From an uncultured Oscillospiraceae bacterium (GTDB lineage Bacteria; Bacillota; Clostridia; Oscillospirales; Oscillospiraceae), in assembly GCA_949093475.1 (NCBI GenBank), contig CARXAY010000063.1, forward strand, positions 1 to 7,271: a stretch of 7,271 nt of DNA, written 5' to 3'. Below, piece after piece: positions 4,705-7,271 of this stretch (within the stretch, counting starts at the first letter, position 1; each line of letters begins with the position of its first letter). A model generated the notes under the pieces. It worked only from the letters and a program-made list of their open reading frames with translations, searched no databases and had not been told where the DNA came from. The position numbers and the translations under genes are program-made.

Positions 4705-5400
4705 ATGCTCATTGATATCAAAGACCTCTATAAGATCTATAACGAGGGCAAGGAAAGCGAGGTACGGGCTTTGGACGGCGTCTCCCTCCAGATCGACAAG
4801 GGAGAGTTCGTCTCCATCATCGGCCAGTCCGGTTCAGGCAAGTCCACCCTTATGAATATTCTGGGCTGTCTGGATATTCCCACTTATGGAGACTATCACT
4901 TGGACGGCACGGACATTACCGAGCTGAACGACCGTCAGCTGGCCCACATCCGCAATAAGCAGATCGGGTTCATCTTCCAAGGCTATAACCTCATCCCCGC
5001 CCTCAACGCCCGGGAAAACGTGGAGCTGCCCCTCATTTATCAGGGCCTCTCCGGAGAAAAACGCCGGGAACGTAGCGAGGAGGCGCTGGAACGGGTGGCC
5101 ATGTTTGACCGGGCCGACCACAAGCCCAGCGAGATGTCCGGCGGCCAGCAACAGCGCGTCGCCATCGCCCGTGCCATTGCCACCCGTCCCCCCATCATCA
5201 TGGCCGACGAGCCTACCGGCGCGTTGGACTCCAAAACAGGCCGGCACGTGCTGGAGATCCTCCACTCCCTGCATGACGACGGCACGACGGTGATCCTCAT
5301 CACTCACGACAACGGCATCGCCGCCACTGCCGAGCGCATTGTCCGCTTGGCTGACGGCAAGATCGTAGCCGACGGCCCAAGAGAGGAGGTTGGACTGTGA
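4705..5400 (+). CDS. ABC transporter ATP-binding protein, MacB/LolD type
   Basis: This 231-residue cytoplasmic ATPase powers the MacAB-like exporter. All ABC motifs are present: Walker A GQSGSGKST (40-48, with Gln in place of the common Pro), Q-loop Gln92 (FIFQGYNL), signature MSGGQQQRVAIARA (144-157), Walker B IIMADE with catalytic Glu169, D-loop GALD (172-175) and switch His201 (LITHD). The IGFIFQGYNLIPALNARENVELPL stretch and DEPTGALDS are typical of the MacB/LolD/FtsE group, which drive mechanotransmission rather than substrate passage through the membrane. The frame can start at GTG 4696, but that codon is part of the AAGGTG ribosome binding site. ATG 4705 gives the usual MLIDIKDLYKIY start. 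The start lies 10 nt after the adaptor's stop; its TGA overlaps the GTG start of the permease by 4 nt (GTGA), so the genes are coupled. Confidence 0.95.
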   Translation: MLIDIKDLYKIYNEGKESEVRALDGVSLQIDKGEFVSIIGQSGSGKSTLMNILGCLDIPTYGDYHLDGTDITELNDRQLAHIRNKQIGFIFQGYNLIPALNARENVELPLIYQGLSGEKRRERSEEALERVAMFDRADHKPSEMSGGQQQRVAIARAIATRPPIIMADEPTGALDSKTGRHVLEILHSLHDDGTTVILITHDNGIAATAERIVRLADGKIVADGPREEVGL

Positions 5401-6713
5401 ATATCCGTCAAGCATTGAAGATGGCCGTCAAGTCCATCTCTTCCAATAAGGCGCGCTCCTTCCTCACCATGCTGGGCGTCATCATCGGTCTGGCGGCGGT
5501 CATCATTCTGGTAAGCTATTCCAGCGGCCAGAATCTGGCCATGAAAGCGTATTATGAAAGTCAGGGTACAAACGTCCTCACGGTCAGCGCCAGTGACTGG
5601 AACTCCTCCCGCGACATCGGGCAGGAGCTGTACGACTACTGTCAAGGGCTGGACGAGGTAGTGGGCATCACCCCCAACGGCCAGATCTGGAACGACATGA
5701 CCATCACCTACGGCGCAAAAACCCTGACCCGCAACAACCGCGATGGCATGATGGGCGCTGTGGTGGTCGGCGGCGGCGGGGTCATGGTCGATGGCGGCGG
5801 CCAGCAGGAGGATCACTACCCCACCATCTATCTGGGCAATGACCAGTTCGGCCTGTGCAACAACTACCAGATCGCCAAGGGCCGTGAATTCAGCTATCTG
5901 GAGATTGAGAAAATGAGTCAGGTGTGCGTCCTCGGCTCAGATACGGCAGAGTATCTCTTCTCCTTCTCCGACCCCATTGACAAAACCATCAACATCAACG
6001 GCCGGCCCTTCCGGGTCATCGGAGTCTACGAGAGCAAGGCCGCCAAGGCTACCTTGGGTAAGGACGATGAAAACTCCTATTGGATCAAGGACTCCATCAA
6101 ACGGCAGGATAGGCTTCTGCTCCTTCCCAGCACCATGACACGGTATTTCAACAACAACCAGTCCATCGACCAGTACACCGTCAAGGTCAAGACCTCCGAC
6201 GGCATGAAGGAGGTCGTCACCGCCCTGAACGGCTTTCTCCCCACCATCGTCAACCAGTACACCGGCTATTTTTATGTGGACAACCCAAATGAGTGGAAGG
6301 AAAACCAGCAGGAGGCCGACGATATGCAAAGCCGCTTCCTTGGCGGCATCGCCGCCATCTCCCTGCTGGTGGGCGGCATCGGCATCATGAACATCATGCT
6401 GGTTACCGTCACCGAACGCACCCGTGAGATCGGCATCCGCAAGGCCATCGGCGCGGAGCGAAGAAGCATCATTATCCAGTTCCTTATTGAAGCCGCCATG
6501 ATTTGCGGCATCGGCGGTTTGTTTGGAATTGCCGTAGGATACATAGGAACGATGATCATCACAAAAATGTCCTTTGGTCTGGTCATCATGCCCGGCAGCG
6601 GCATTACCATCGGCGCGTTCGCCATCTCCGTTGCCCTTGGCATTATCTTTGGCCTCTACCCCGCTATCAAAGCCTCCGCCCTCCAGCCGGTGGAAGCCCT
6701 GCGGGCGGACTAA
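5397..6713 (+). CDS. ABC transporter permease, MacB/FtsX family
   Basis: A 438-residue permease with the MacB layout. One N-terminal membrane helix (about 21-42, after NIRQALKMAVKSISSNKARSFLTMLG) leads to a large extracytoplasmic domain (about 45-310). The C-terminal FtsX domain has three helices (about 315-340, 361-391, 402-426). The coupling region ERTREIGIRKAIGAERRSI (340-358), which contacts the ATPase, is well conserved, and the protein ends in the common PVEALRAD. Family members use the extracellular domain to take a substrate from the outer face of the membrane and pass it to the adaptor. The start is GTG, overlapping the ATPase stop (GTGA), with AGGAGG 7 nt upstream. Residues 116-137 (DGMMGAVVVGGGG... 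to GGGQQ) form a Gly-rich low-complexity loop inside the extracytoplasmic domain that I do not know from MacB. The substrate cannot be told from sequence. Confidence 0.94.
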   Translation: MNIRQALKMAVKSISSNKARSFLTMLGVIIGLAAVIILVSYSSGQNLAMKAYYESQGTNVLTVSASDWNSSRDIGQELYDYCQGLDEVVGITPNGQIWNDMTITYGAKTLTRNNRDGMMGAVVVGGGGVMVDGGGQQEDHYPTIYLGNDQFGLCNNYQIAKGREFSYLEIEKMSQVCVLGSDTAEYLFSFSDPIDKTININGRPFRVIGVYESKAAKATLGKDDENSYWIKDSIKRQDRLLLLPSTMTRYFNNNQSIDQYTVKVKTSDGMKEVVTALNGFLPTIVNQYTGYFYVDNPNEWKENQQEADDMQSRFLGGIAAISLLVGGIGIMNIMLVTVTERTREIGIRKAIGAERRSIIIQFLIEAAMICGIGGLFGIAVGYIGTMIITKMSFGLVIMPGSGITIGAFAISVALGIIFGLYPAIKASALQPVEALRAD

Positions 6714-6732
6714 ATTTAGGAGGGATACGCAA

Positions 6733-7271
6733 ATGAAGAGAACAAAATGGATCGCTTTGCTTCTGGCGGTGAGCCTGCTGGCCGGGATGGCCACCACCGT
6801 CTCCGCCGCCGGGGCTGCCCCCATCGCCCCCGCTTTTACCGATATCGCCGACCCTGACGTGGCCGAGAGTGCCGACCTTCTGCGCCTGCTGGGCATCGTC
6901 AACGGCACAGGCGGCACGTCCTTTTACCCCCAAGGAACGCTCACCCGCGCTGAGTTCTCCAAAATGGCGGTGGAGCTGCTGGGCGAGGGGGACAAGGCCG
7001 CGTCCCAGATGAACCGCACCATCTTCCGTGACGTGCCCTCCACCCACTGGGCACGGGGCTACATCCACGTTGCCGCCCAGACCACCACCGGCGGCGAGGG
7101 CAGCAAGACCGCCCTCATTCGCGGGGACGGCGCGGGCTGCTTCCGCCCCAACGAGGCCATCACCTTTGCCGAGGCCACCACCATCCTCATGCGGGTGCTG
7201 GGTTACAGCGACGACACCGTGGGCTTTGGCTCTGCTTGGTATGACGGCTACCTCTCCTCCGCCGCCCAGAT
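6733..7271 (+). CDS. Secreted S-layer homology (SLH) domain protein, N-terminal part
   Basis: The first 179 residues of a protein that runs off the window. Residues 1-26 are a signal peptide (KRTK, hydrophobic core WIALLLAVSLLAGMA, cleavage near TVSA/AGA). SLH repeat 1 spans 35-84 (FTDIADPDVAESADLLRLLGIVNG..., FYPQGTLTRAEFSKMAVELLG). SLH repeat 2 spans 98-158 (FRDVPSTHWARGYIHVAA..., FRPNEAITFAEATTILMRVLGY) and carries an insertion of about 15 residues (TTTGGEGSKTALIRG region) in the middle. A third repeat seems to begin at about 162 (VGFGSAWYDGYLSSAA). SLH domains bind pyruvylated wall polymers, so the protein should sit in the cell wall. AGGAGGG lies 8 nt before the ATG, 19 nt after the permease stop, so it is the fourth gene of the exporter operon. 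What follows the SLH domains is outside the window; a coiled-coil export-duct part or an exported surface function are both possible. Confidence 0.9.
   Translation, partial: MKRTKWIALLLAVSLLAGMATTVSAAGAAPIAPAFTDIADPDVAESADLLRLLGIVNGTGGTSFYPQGTLTRAEFSKMAVELLGEGDKAASQMNRTIFRDVPSTHWARGYIHVAAQTTTGGEGSKTALIRGDGAGCFRPNEAITFAEATTILMRVLGYSDDTVGFGSAWYDGYLSSAAQ

Noticed and set aside
2979..4721. 580-codon open frame on the minus strand opposite the adaptor gene
   Set aside because: Its translation is His/Gly/Val/Asp-rich without any domain, a typical shadow of GC-rich codon bias opposite the plus-strand adaptor, which has full domains, a ribosome binding site and an operon context.
5937..6917. 326-codon minus-strand frame opposite the permease and SLH genes
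   Set aside because: Composition (Asp/Gly/His/Val-rich) is that of a complement of membrane and Ala-rich codons; no motifs.

Overview
The window looks like part of the chromosome of a GC-rich, endospore-forming gut Clostridium relative, probably Oscillospiraceae (Flavonifractor / Pseudoflavonifractor / Lawsonibacter type). The grounds are high GC, strong AGGAGG ribosome binding sites, a dipicolinate synthase gene (spore-specific), S-layer homology domains and a MacAB-like exporter of the kind common in that group. The assignment is inference from gene content; no rRNA or tRNA is present to test it.

Region 1 (1 to about 1055) reads as the end of an integrated mobile element. It holds a minus-strand fragment of a large accessory protein (1-441), possibly a MuF/nuclease-type protein of conjugative elements or prophages. 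This is followed by a complete plus-strand YefM-YoeB type II toxin-antitoxin operon (500-1015) with its own near-consensus promoter and a palindromic operator. Region 2 (about 1055-1456, minus) is the 5' part of dpaA (spoVFA, dipicolinate synthase subunit A). It matches the family up to the conserved NAVPT motif near residue 133 and then runs into unrelated sequence and a stop that overlaps the toxin gene. The simplest reading is that the element is inserted in dpaA. That makes the locus a candidate for a skin-like element in a sporulation gene, though decay by a dead element is equally possible.

Region 3 (1522-2545, minus) is a self-contained transcription unit for exodeoxyribonuclease III, with a TTGAAA-17-TATAAT promoter, a structured leader of about 180 nt and a strong intrinsic terminator. 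Region 4 (2328-2906) is a 579-nt stretch without a convincing gene but rich in signals: the xth promoter and leader, a possible plus-strand promoter and perfect-stem terminator that would define an RNA of about 215 nt antisense to the xth leader, a second long hairpin, and the promoter region of the next operon.

Region 5 (2907-7271, plus) is a tightly packed operon: a 595-aa membrane-fusion protein that carries two HlyD-like modules in tandem, a MacB/LolD-type ATPase, a MacB/FtsX-type permease, and a secreted SLH-domain protein that runs off the right edge. The first three form a MacAB-like exporter. The SLH protein would be held in the cell wall and may extend the exporter's path through it, or be assembled or served by it.

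The most interesting points are the dpaA/element junction with a dyad centred on it, the operator geometry of the toxin-antitoxin operon, the duplicated adaptor plus SLH partner, and the candidate antisense RNA.
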